From assembly GCA_007130345.1 (NCBI GenBank), contig SLSP01000359.1:1-7950 (forward strand): a DNA stretch of 7,950 bases, read 5' to 3'. How positions within the stretch are numbered: position 1 is the first letter of the stretch; every line of letters begins with the position of its first letter. Positions 1 to 6,424 of the stretch are shown piece after piece. Source of the stretch: Thermoflexales bacterium (lineage in GTDB: Bacteria; Chloroflexota; Anaerolineae; B4-G1; SLSP01). The position numbers were made by a program, and so were the translations under genes. A model generated the notes under the pieces. The model had not been told where the DNA came from. It saw nothing but the letters and a program-made list of their open reading frames with translations, and did no database searches.

Positions 1-2381
1 ACGGCAATGGCCCCCCGCGCGAGATCGCCTTTCGAGTCGGGCCGGCCACCGCCACCCTCTGGTGGATCGTCTTCGAGGACGTTACCGAGCGCGAGGCTCT
101 GGCGACGCATCTGCAAGAGAACCAACGCCATCTCCAGGCCATTTTAGAGCACGCCCCCGCGCTGATCTACTTGAAAGACCTGGAAGGCCGCTACCAACTG
201 GTCAATCCGCGCTATCTGGACATCCACAACTGCCCCGCCGAGGCCATCATCGGCCACACCGACTTCGACATCGTGCCGGCACCGCTGGCCGAGGACTATC
301 GCGCCAACGACCGCGCCGTGCTGCGCCGCAAACGCCCCCTCCGCTTTGAAGAAGAGACCCTGCACACCGATGGCGCGCACGCCTACATCTCCGACAAATA
401 CCCCGCCTACGATCTGGACGGCCAGCTTTACGGCGTCTGCGGCATCTCCATCGACATCTCCCGCCGCAAGCAGGCCGAGTTAGAACTGACGCGCATCCTG
501 GCCGACCTGCAACATCACAGCGCGCGCTTGCAGACGGCCATCGAGGTCTCCAAATTCGTCAGCACCATCCTGGATCCCGAATCGCTGACCCAACAGACCG
601 TCGAGTTAATCCAAGAGCGGTTCGAGTTCTACTACGTGGGCCTGTTCATCGTCGATGAGGCGCGGGAGTATGCCGTGTTGCGGGCCGCGACCGGGCGATC
701 CGGGCGCAAGATGCTGGCGACAGAGCACCGGCTGGCCGTTGGTGGGGAATCGATGATCGGGTGGTGCGTTGCCAACGCGCGCGCGCGCATCGCGCTGGAC
801 GTGGGCCAAGAAGCCGTGCGCTTCGATAACCCACTCCTGCCCGCCACCCGCTCCGAACTGGCCCTCCCCCTGATAGCGCGGGGAGAAGCGATGGGCGCGT
901 TGAGCGTGCAGAGCGTCCAAGAGGCGGCCTTCTCTGGGGAAGACATCGCCGTGCTGCAAGTCATCGCCGACCAACTGGCTATCGCCATCGAGAACGCCCG
1001 GCTCTACGACGCCGCCCAACGCGAGATCACCGAGCGCGCCGTAGCCGAGGCCGAGCGCGAGTGGCTCTTGCAGAACGTCAAGCACCGGCGCACCCAGTTG
1101 CAGACCGCCGCCGAAGTCTCCAAATCTGTGATCACCATCCTCGAACCCGGCACCTTGATGCAAACGGTGGTCAATCTGATCCAGGAGCGCTTCGGCTTCT
1201 ACTACGTGGGCCTGTTCCTGGTGGACGATGCCGAAGCATACGCCGTCTTGCGCGCCGGCACCGGCGAAGCCGGGCGCGTGATGTTGGCCGCCGGACATAA
1301 ACTAGCCGTCGGAGGCGAATCGATGATCGGGTGGTGCGTTGCCAACGCGCGCGCGCGCATCGCGCTGGACGTGGGCCAGGAAGCCGTGCGCTTCGACAAC
1401 CCCCACCTGCCCGCCACGCGCTCCGAGATGGCGCTGCCCCTGGTGACGCGCGGGCGTGCCATCGGCGCGCTGACCGTGCAGAGCATCGAGGAATCCGCCT
1501 TCTCCGAAGAGGATGTCGCCGTGCTCCAGGTAATGACCGACCAGTTGGCCTCGGCTATCCAGAACGCCCGGCTCTACGAAGCGGCCCAGCTAGAAATCGC
1601 GCGCCGCCGCCGGATAGAGGAAGAGATCCGCCGCCTCAACGAGGAGCTAGAACAGCGCGTCATCGAGCGCACGGCGCAGCTTGAGGCCACCAACAAAGAG
1701 CTAGAAGCCTTCTCCTACTCCGTCTCGCACGACCTGCGCGCCCCTCTCCGCTCCATCGACGGCTTCAGCCAGGCCCTGCTGGAAGATTATGGGGACGAAC
1801 TCGATGCCCTGGGCAAGGATTACCTGCGCCGGGTACGCGCCGCCAGCCAGCGGATGGCCCACCTCATCGACGACCTGCTCAAGCTCTCGCGGCTGACGCG
1901 GGGCGAACTGCACCGCGAGGACTTCGATCTCAGCGCGCTGGCCCACGAGGTGCTCGCCGATCTGCACCAACTCCAGCCGGAGCGCGAGGTGGAGATCGTG
2001 GTCGAGCCGGATATGCAGGTCAACGGCGACCCCCGGCTGTTGCGCGTGGTGCTGGTCAACCTGTTGGGCAACGCCTGGAAGTTCACCGGCAAGCAGGAAA
2101 ACGCCCGCATCGAGTGCGGATGCCAGCCGGAAGGCAGCCAGATGGCCTATTTTGTGCGCGATAACGGCGCGGGCTTCGATATGGCCTACGCCGACAAGCT
2201 CTTCGGAGCGTTTCAACGCCTCCATCGCACCACCGAGTTCGATGGAACCGGCATTGGCCTGGCGACGGTACAACGCATCATCCACCGCCACGGCGGACGG
2301 ACATGGGCAGAAAGTGAGCCGGGGCGGGGCGCGAAGTTCTATTTCACGCTGCGCGCCGTCAAAGAAGCCCAAGGAGCATGA
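1..2381 (+). CDS. Multi-domain sensor histidine kinase (PAS-PAS-GAF-GAF-HisKA-HATPase), 5' partial
   Basis: The reading frame is open from nt 3 to the TGA at 2379-2381 (792 residues visible) and runs off the left edge. The TTG at 171 lies inside a PAS domain and is not a believable start. Domains by nucleotide: tail of a PAS/PAC (3 to about 110, ending VFEDVTERE), PAS (about 129-490), two tandem GAF domains (about 540-1015 and 1110-1585), a coiled-coil linker (1585-1700), HisKA with phospho-acceptor His at 1728-1730 (SYSVSHDLRAPLR), and HATPase_c. The ATPase shows the N box (NLLGNAWKF, from 2058), G1 (DNGAGF, from 2160) and G2 (GTGIGLA, from 2244). No membrane segment is visible, so it is probably a cytoplasmic sensor. 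The phytochrome-like HisKA/ATPase and the Rcp1-like gene that follows suggest autophosphorylation and transfer to that regulator (inference). No chromophore-binding phytochrome signature was recognised, and the signal sensed is unknown. Confidence 0.93.
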   Translation, partial: GNGPPREIAFRVGPATATLWWIVFEDVTEREALATHLQENQRHLQAILEHAPALIYLKDLEGRYQLVNPRYLDIHNCPAEAIIGHTDFDIVPAPLAEDYRANDRAVLRRKRPLRFEEETLHTDGAHAYISDKYPAYDLDGQLYGVCGISIDISRRKQAELELTRILADLQHHSARLQTAIEVSKFVSTILDPESLTQQTVELIQERFEFYYVGLFIVDEAREYAVLRAATGRSGRKMLATEHRLAVGGESMIGWCVANARARIALDVGQEAVRFDNPLLPATRSELALPLIARGEAMGALSVQSVQEAAFSGEDIAVLQVIADQLAIAIENARLYDAAQREITERAVAEAEREWLLQNVKHRRTQLQTAAEVSKSVITILEPGTLMQTVVNLIQERFGFYYVGLFLVDDAEAYAVLRAGTGEAGRVMLAAGHKLAVGGESMIGWCVANARARIALDVGQEAVRFDNPHLPATRSEMALPLVTRGRAIGALTVQSIEESAFSEEDVAVLQVMTDQLASAIQNARLYEAAQLEIARRRRIEEEIRRLNEELEQRVIERTAQLEATNKELEAFSYSVSHDLRAPLRSIDGFSQALLEDYGDELDALGKDYLRRVRAASQRMAHLIDDLLKLSRLTRGELHREDFDLSALAHEVLADLHQLQPEREVEIVVEPDMQVNGDPRLLRVVLVNLLGNAWKFTGKQENARIECGCQPEGSQMAYFVRDNGAGFDMAYADKLFGAFQRLHRTTEFDGTGIGLATVQRIIHRHGGRTWAESEPGRGAKFYFTLRAVKEAQGA
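747..826 (+). repeat. Intragenic direct repeat, copy A (first GAF domain)
   Basis: These 80 nt recur exactly 570 nt (190 codons) downstream at 1317-1396 with a single difference (A/G at 809/1379). The first 62 nt are identical. They encode ESMIGWCVANARARIALDVG and the residues following. The flanking codons of the two GAF domains differ at several synonymous sites even where the protein is identical (for example LAVGG just upstream). The stretch includes an alternating CG run at 776-788. Confidence 0.93.
1317..1396 (+). repeat. Intragenic direct repeat, copy B (second GAF domain)
   Basis: This is the partner of 747-826, in phase and 570 nt away, inside the second GAF domain of the same kinase gene. 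It carries the same alternating CG run (1346-1358). The pair reflects tandem duplication of a roughly 190-residue GAF-plus-linker module. The very low synonymous divergence in this patch alone points to later local homogenisation (inference). Confidence 0.93.
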
Positions 2382-2417
2382 ATGGTACAGAAAACTCGTT
2401 TTGTGAATGTGGGACTC

Positions 2418-2424
2418 AGGAGGT
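2418..2424 (+). promoter_or_regulatory. Shine-Dalgarno AGGAGGT deciding the response-regulator start
   Basis: AGGAGGT lies 5 nt before the ATG at 2430, favouring that start (protein MKERIILLVEDN...). A competing upstream ATG at 2382 also has a good site: AAGGAG at 2371-2376, 5 nt before it. That start would add 16 residues (MVQKTRFVNVGLRRLG) that are not typical of the family, so 2430 is preferred. Confidence 0.7.
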
Positions 2425-2429
2425 TGGGG

Positions 2430-2879
2430 ATGAAAGAACGGATCATTTTGTTAGTAGAAGATAACCCAGACGATGAATTATTGACCTTGCGCGCTTTCAA
2501 AAAGAGCAAGATTATGAACAAAGTCGTGGTGGCCCGTGATGGCGCCGAAGCGCTGGATTACCTCTTCGCGCGCGGTCAATACGCCCACCGCGACCCCGAT
2601 GAACTGCCCCAACTCGTCCTGTTGGATCTCAAGATGCCCAAAATCGACGGGTTGGAGGTGTTGCGGCAGGTGCGCGAGCACGACCGCACCAAACTGCTCC
2701 CCGTCGTGGTACTGACCTCCTCAGATGAGGAGCGGGACATCGTGCAGAGCTACAACCTACACGCCAACAGCTATATCCGCAAACCGGTAGACATTGACCA
2801 ATTTGTGGAAGCGGTACGCCAACTGGGCCTCTACTGGCTGGTGCTCAACATCTCCCCCAACATCAAGATCGGCTCATGA
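2430..2879 (+). CDS. Rcp1-like single-domain response regulator (CheY-like)
   Basis: This 149-residue protein is essentially one receiver domain. It has the acidic pair E10/D11 (LLVEDNPDD), phospho-acceptor D66 (LVLLDLKMPKIDGLEVL), the conserved T96 switch residue (VVVLTSS) and K118 (SYIRKPVD). The C-terminus (QFVEAVRQLGLYWLVLN) is characteristic of the Rcp1 family, stand-alone regulators that take phosphate from phytochrome-type kinases such as cyanobacterial Cph1. No output domain is present. The gene follows the upstream kinase directly and in the same frame, and its TGA overlaps the ATG of the next gene (ATGA, 2876-2879), implying translational coupling. The likely role is a phosphate shuttle or phosphate sink between the neighbouring kinases, or signalling by protein contact (inference). 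An alternative start at 2382 would give 165 residues. Confidence 0.93.
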   Translation: MKERIILLVEDNPDDELLTLRAFKKSKIMNKVVVARDGAEALDYLFARGQYAHRDPDELPQLVLLDLKMPKIDGLEVLRQVREHDRTKLLPVVVLTSSDEERDIVQSYNLHANSYIRKPVDIDQFVEAVRQLGLYWLVLNISPNIKIGS

Positions 2880-5800
2880 GCGTCCCATTACGAGTGCTGA
2901 TCGTTGACGACTCGGAGGATGACGCGCTCCTCGTCGCTATGAGCTTGCGCCGGGGCGGCTACGATCTGACCTTCGAACGTGTGGATGACGCGGTAGCCAT
3001 GCAGGCCGCGTTGGACGCGCGGGACTGGGACATTGTCGTGACCGACTACGCCATGCCCCACTTCAGCGGCCTCCAAGCGCTGCATCTGATGAAGGCCCAC
3101 GCCCCCGATATACCCGTCATCATCGTCTCCGGCACCATCGGCGAAGAGGTCGCCGTCGCGGCGATGAAGGCCGGGGCCTCCGATTACGTGATGAAGGACA
3201 ATCTGGCCCGCCTCTCGCCGGCCGTGCGCCGCGAACTGGAAGAGGCCACCGTGCGCCGCGCCCGTCGCCGCGCCGAAGAGCAGTTGCGCAAACTCTCCCG
3301 CGCCGTCGAGCAAAGCCCCGTCTCCGTCATCATCACCGATCACGACGGCGTCATCGACTACGTCAATCCCCGCTTCTGCCTGCTCACCGGCTATCCGGCT
3401 GAAGAGATCATCGGGCGCCGGCCTGATTTCCTCAAATCGGGCGAGACTTCCGCAGAGTCTTATGATGAATTGTGGCAGACCATCCGCGCGGGCAAGGAGT
3501 GGAACGGCGAATTCTGCAATCTCAAGAAGGATGGCACCGCGTACTGGGTCTCCGCCTCCATCTCGCCCATCTACACCGCCTCCGGCCAGATCACCCACTA
3601 CATCGCCATCGAAGAGGACATCACCGAGCGCAAGCGGAACGAGGCCGAGAGCATGGCGCTGGTGAACCGGATGCAGTGCCAGCACACCACCCTCGTCCAA
3701 CTGGCGACGCATCCGGCAATGGCCGCCGGCGACATCGAGGCGACACTGCGCGCCATCACCACCGCCACAGCCGACACCCTGGCCGTGGATCGCGTGAATA
3801 TCTGGTGCTTCGCAGAAAACGGCGAGGACATCGAGTGCCTGGAGACCTTCGACCGCCTGGCAGAACATAGTACCCCCCACTGCATTATGAATATCCTGGG
3901 CTACCCACGCTACCTGGCCGCATTGCAAGCGGGACGGGTTATCGCGGCCCGCGATGTCAGCGAGGACGCGCGTACCAGCGAGTTGGTCGCCGATTATTGG
4001 ACGGAGCACGGCATCCACGCCACTATCGAAGCGCCGGTGCGCGTTCACGGACAAGTCATCGGCGCGGTCTCACATCAGCATCGCGGCCAGCCCCGTGACT
4101 GGTACCCCGACGAGATCGCCTTTGCCAGCCAGATCGCGGACTTGATCGCCCAGGCATTCCTCAACGCGGACTTGCGGCGCCGCGCCGACGAGTTAGCCGC
4201 CATCACGCGGGTGAACCGCGAGATCACCTCTGTGCCCGACTCCGGCCCCGACTTGCAGCAGCTCTTCATCTCCATCGCGCGGCACGCGGCGGAGCTGTCC
4301 AACGCCGATGCCAGCGGCGTCTTCGCCTTCCGCGACGACGGTCGGTTATATGTCGCGGCGGGATATGGTGTCAGCGCGGACTTCCTGACCGCCATCGAGG
4401 ACGAGGGCATCGAATTGGGGCAAGGGGGAATCGGGCAGGCCGCCGCCCAACAGCGCGCGGTGCAAATCTCCAACCTGTACGCCGAATCGGACTACCCCTT
4501 CGACGCGCTGGCCGCGATGGAGAACATTCACGCGGTGCTGGCCGTGCCGATGTTGCAAGAAGACGAGGTCATCGGCGGGATTGTCCTGTGGCATCGCGCG
4601 CCGCGCCATTTCTCCACGCAAGCCATAGCTTTCATCCAGGCGTTGACCCAGCAATGCGTCAATGCCGTAGAAACGGCTCGGCTCTTCGAGGCCGAAGCCC
4701 GCCGCCGCCAGGAAGCGGAAACCCTGCGCGCCGTCACCCAGGCCCTGAGCGCCACGCTGGATTTGCAAGAAGTCTTCGACCTGATTTTGGCAAAATTACA
4801 ACAGGTCGTCCCCTACGACAGCGCCTCGGTCCAACAACTCAAAGGGCAGCGGATGGAAATCATCGGCGGGCGCGGCTTCCCCGACCTGGACGCGCTGTTA
4901 CATTACGGCTTTGATCTGAGATCCGGCAATAATCCCAACCGCATCGTGGCCGAGACCCGCGAGCCGCTGATCCTCGACGACGCCCCAACGTACTATCAGG
5001 ACTTCCACATGGCCCCGCACAACGCGCTGGAAGTGCGCGCGTGGATGGGGGTGCCGCTGCTCTTCGGCGACCGGCTGATTGGGATGCTCTCGCTGGACAG
5101 GAACAAACAGGGCTTCTATACCGAGGAGCACGCCCGGCTGGCAATGGCCTTCGCCGCGCAAGCGGCCATCGCCATCGAGAACGCGCGCCTCTTCGCGCAA
5201 GAGGAGGATCGCGCCACGGAGTTGGCCCGCGCCCTGGAGCAGCAACGCGAGCTTGACGGGCTGAAGGATCAGTTCATCCAGAACGTCTCCCACGAACTGC
5301 GCACGCCCATCGCCATCGCGCGGGGCTACGCCGAGATGCTGCTGGAAGAGGCGCTCGGCGAACTCCAACAGCAGCAGGTCGAACCGATGAGCATCATCGT
5401 GCGGCGGCTCCAGATGCTCTCGCGGCTGGTGGACGACATCAACGCGATTATGGATGTGCAGGGTAAGGACCAGGACCCCGAGCGCGAGCCGATGGATATG
5501 GCCGCGCTGGTGCGCGACGTGTTGGACGAGTTCCAGGCTTCGGCAGAACAAGAGGGGCTGAAACTGACCTCCTTCGTAGCCGACGCCGTCCCCATCATCA
5601 GCGGCAACCCCGTCCAACTGCGGCGCGTGCTCGACAACCTGCTCGGCAACGCCCTCAAGTTCACGCCAGAAGGCGGGCATATCGACGTCAACCTGCACCA
5701 CATCAACGGCACCATCCTGCTCTCGGTGCGCGATACCGGCGTCGGGATCGCCAGCGACCAACTCCACCGCATCTTCGACCGTTTCTACCAAGTCGATGGG

Positions 5801-5968
5801 AGCATGAGCCGGCGCTATGGCGGCACCGGGCTAGGCCTGGCCCTGGTCAAAGACATTGTCGGCGCGCACCAGGGCGAAGTACACGTGGAAAGTGAGCCGG
5901 GCGTGGGCAGCACCTTCACCGTGACCCTGCCGGTCAAGGCGGCTGCGAGCCAAGAGGCCCAGGCATAA
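2876..5968 (+). CDS. Receiver-PAS-GAF-GAF-GAF-HisKA-HATPase histidine kinase
   Basis: This 1030-residue soluble signalling protein starts at an ATG overlapping the previous stop. Receiver domain: residues about 5-125, with D11/D12, phospho-acceptor D57 (VVTDYAMP), S85 and K107. PAS/PAC: about 138-254, ending ITERK. Three GAF domains: about 273-430, 441-604 and 615-773. Coiled-coil: 773-795. HisKA: about 796-865, with H806 in NVSHELRTP. HATPase_c: about 910-1022, with N box DNLLGN (920-925), G1 DTGVGI (953-958) and G2 GTGLGL (983-988). All catalytic motifs look intact. The N-terminal receiver means the kinase's sensor array can itself be gated by phosphorylation, perhaps from the upstream kinase (inference). 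No transmembrane or DNA-binding part is seen. The three GAFs differ from one another and from those of the first gene; their ligands cannot be told from sequence. No strong Shine-Dalgarno precedes the start, consistent with coupling. Confidence 0.94.
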   Translation: MSVPLRVLIVDDSEDDALLVAMSLRRGGYDLTFERVDDAVAMQAALDARDWDIVVTDYAMPHFSGLQALHLMKAHAPDIPVIIVSGTIGEEVAVAAMKAGASDYVMKDNLARLSPAVRRELEEATVRRARRRAEEQLRKLSRAVEQSPVSVIITDHDGVIDYVNPRFCLLTGYPAEEIIGRRPDFLKSGETSAESYDELWQTIRAGKEWNGEFCNLKKDGTAYWVSASISPIYTASGQITHYIAIEEDITERKRNEAESMALVNRMQCQHTTLVQLATHPAMAAGDIEATLRAITTATADTLAVDRVNIWCFAENGEDIECLETFDRLAEHSTPHCIMNILGYPRYLAALQAGRVIAARDVSEDARTSELVADYWTEHGIHATIEAPVRVHGQVIGAVSHQHRGQPRDWYPDEIAFASQIADLIAQAFLNADLRRRADELAAITRVNREITSVPDSGPDLQQLFISIARHAAELSNADASGVFAFRDDGRLYVAAGYGVSADFLTAIEDEGIELGQGGIGQAAAQQRAVQISNLYAESDYPFDALAAMENIHAVLAVPMLQEDEVIGGIVLWHRAPRHFSTQAIAFIQALTQQCVNAVETARLFEAEARRRQEAETLRAVTQALSATLDLQEVFDLILAKLQQVVPYDSASVQQLKGQRMEIIGGRGFPDLDALLHYGFDLRSGNNPNRIVAETREPLILDDAPTYYQDFHMAPHNALEVRAWMGVPLLFGDRLIGMLSLDRNKQGFYTEEHARLAMAFAAQAAIAIENARLFAQEEDRATELARALEQQRELDGLKDQFIQNVSHELRTPIAIARGYAEMLLEEALGELQQQQVEPMSIIVRRLQMLSRLVDDINAIMDVQGKDQDPEREPMDMAALVRDVLDEFQASAEQEGLKLTSFVADAVPIISGNPVQLRRVLDNLLGNALKFTPEGGHIDVNLHHINGTILLSVRDTGVGIASDQLHRIFDRFYQVDGSMSRRYGGTGLGLALVKDIVGAHQGEVHVESEPGVGSTFTVTLPVKAAASQEAQA

Positions 5969-5969
5969 C

Positions 5970-6088
5970 TCCCCTGAAAAAAGGTCAAAAATCCGATTTT
6001 TCCACACGCGGCCTACTACCTATATGAAATTCGCACGCGAAAAATCTATGTCTAGTATCAACTTTCCAAAAAATCGGATTTTTTTGGG
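5970..6088 (+). repeat. 119-bp inverted-pair element, copy 1 (MITE/REP-like)
   Basis: Starting 2 bp after the stop codon at 5966-5968, this stretch matches the reverse complement of 7759-7877 at 107 of 119 positions with no gaps, counted by eye. The longest uninterrupted match is 21 bp. Internally, AAAAATCCGATTTTT (5987-6001) and its exact reverse complement (6069-6083) form 15-bp terminal inverted repeats 97 bp apart end to end. Each of these is itself a 7-bp-arm palindrome around one base. No protein is encoded. It could be a non-autonomous miniature transposon, a REP-type 3' element or an RNA-forming repeat. Confidence 0.88.
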
Positions 6089-6092
6089 TTTT

Positions 6093-6118
6093 ATCCGTGA
6101 AATCTGTGTTCATCCGTG
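6093..6118 (+). repeat. Short ATCYGTG repeat cluster
   Basis: Three near-identical heptamers lie 9 and 10 nt apart: ATCCGTG (6093), ATCTGTG (6102) and ATCCGTG (6112). From memory, similar 'ATCCGTG/ATCTGTG' stutter repeats occur between genes in Chloroflexota and other environmental bacterial genomes. Their function is unknown to me. Confidence 0.6.
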
Positions 6119-6307
6119 TCCCAAACAGGGTGACTTTTGCGGTATTGCCAATAATCTCAGGGCCTTTTCCCAGACCTAGACCTGGTTTCTAAAACCTGTC
6201 AGATCTTGTAGCAACGACTTCGGAAGTCTGAAATCCCCGCGCTTTATCGACAAGATACCCACGCAGTTTAACCCTCAGTGCAAAGTTGTATGACGTATGG
6301 AAAAAAT

Positions 6308-6335
6308 TTGACAATTCCCGCAAAACCCGTATAAT
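6308..6335 (+). promoter_or_regulatory. Consensus sigma70-type promoter of the DEAD-box helicase gene
   Basis: A perfect -35 TTGACA (6308-6313) and a perfect -10 TATAAT (6330-6335) are separated by 16 bp, with an A-tract (6301-6306) just upstream that could act as an UP element. Transcription should start near 6342-6343, giving an approximately 82-nt leader before the GTG at 6425. Both hexamers match consensus exactly, suggesting strong expression unless controlled in the leader. Confidence 0.88.
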
Positions 6336-6410
6336 AAGCCCTTGTGTTGACGAACAATGGTTTGTCGCGTTCCAATTTAGGGTCAAGCGTGCGACTTGGC
6401 TCACTTAGTC

Positions 6411-6416
6411 AAGGAG
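6411..6416 (+). promoter_or_regulatory. Ribosome binding site AAGGAG of the helicase
   Basis: AAGGAG lies 8 nt before the GTG at 6425 and decides that start. The upstream in-frame GTG at 6344 sits at the predicted transcription start, has no ribosome binding site, and would add 27 residues not seen in RhlE proteins. Confidence 0.85.
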
Positions 6417-6424
6417 TACGTTTC

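Larger units (their letters stand above)
5969..6424. other. Non-coding intergenic region between the signalling operon and the helicase
   Basis: This is 456 bp without a credible gene and visibly richer in A+T than its flanks. From left to right it holds a 119-bp repeat copy (5970-6088), three ATCYGTG units (6093-6118), a small hairpin GGTTT-cta-AAACC (6184-6196), a short palindrome GACTTC-g-GAAGTC (6216-6228), an A-tract (6301-6306) leading into the helicase promoter (6308-6335), and the helicase leader. No GC-rich intrinsic terminator follows the 5968 stop. The repeat copy occupies the place where one would be expected. Confidence 0.8.

Noticed and set aside
171..173. TTG at 171 as the start of the first kinase gene
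   Set aside because: The frame is open and PAS-like from nt 3 (VFEDVTERE ... ILEHAPALIYLKD), so 171 is inside a domain. There is also no ribosome binding site.
606..1298. Long minus-strand open frame opposite the GAF domains
   Set aside because: Antisense to a clear kinase gene in high-GC DNA. The His/Gly/Asp-rich, low-complexity protein matches no family I recognise.
2379..2381. In-frame TGA read as selenocysteine or a reassigned codon
   Set aside because: The two following genes end normally at TGA (2877-2879 and 7667-7669). No obvious SECIS-like hairpin follows, and a good start site sits immediately after the stop.
2888..4054. A 388-residue minus-strand open frame
   Set aside because: Shadow of the receiver-kinase gene. 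Composition reflects complementary codons, with no domain motifs. The same applies to 1701-2372, 4898-5791 and 6908-7759 on the minus strand.
6344..6346. GTG at 6344 as helicase start (441 residues)
   Set aside because: It falls at the predicted transcription start without a ribosome binding site. GTG 6425 has AAGGAG at good spacing and matches the usual RhlE N-terminus.
6189..6404. A 71-residue minus-strand open frame in the intergenic region
   Set aside because: It overlaps the consensus promoter and leader of the helicase on the other strand. No domain or convincing ribosome binding site was seen.
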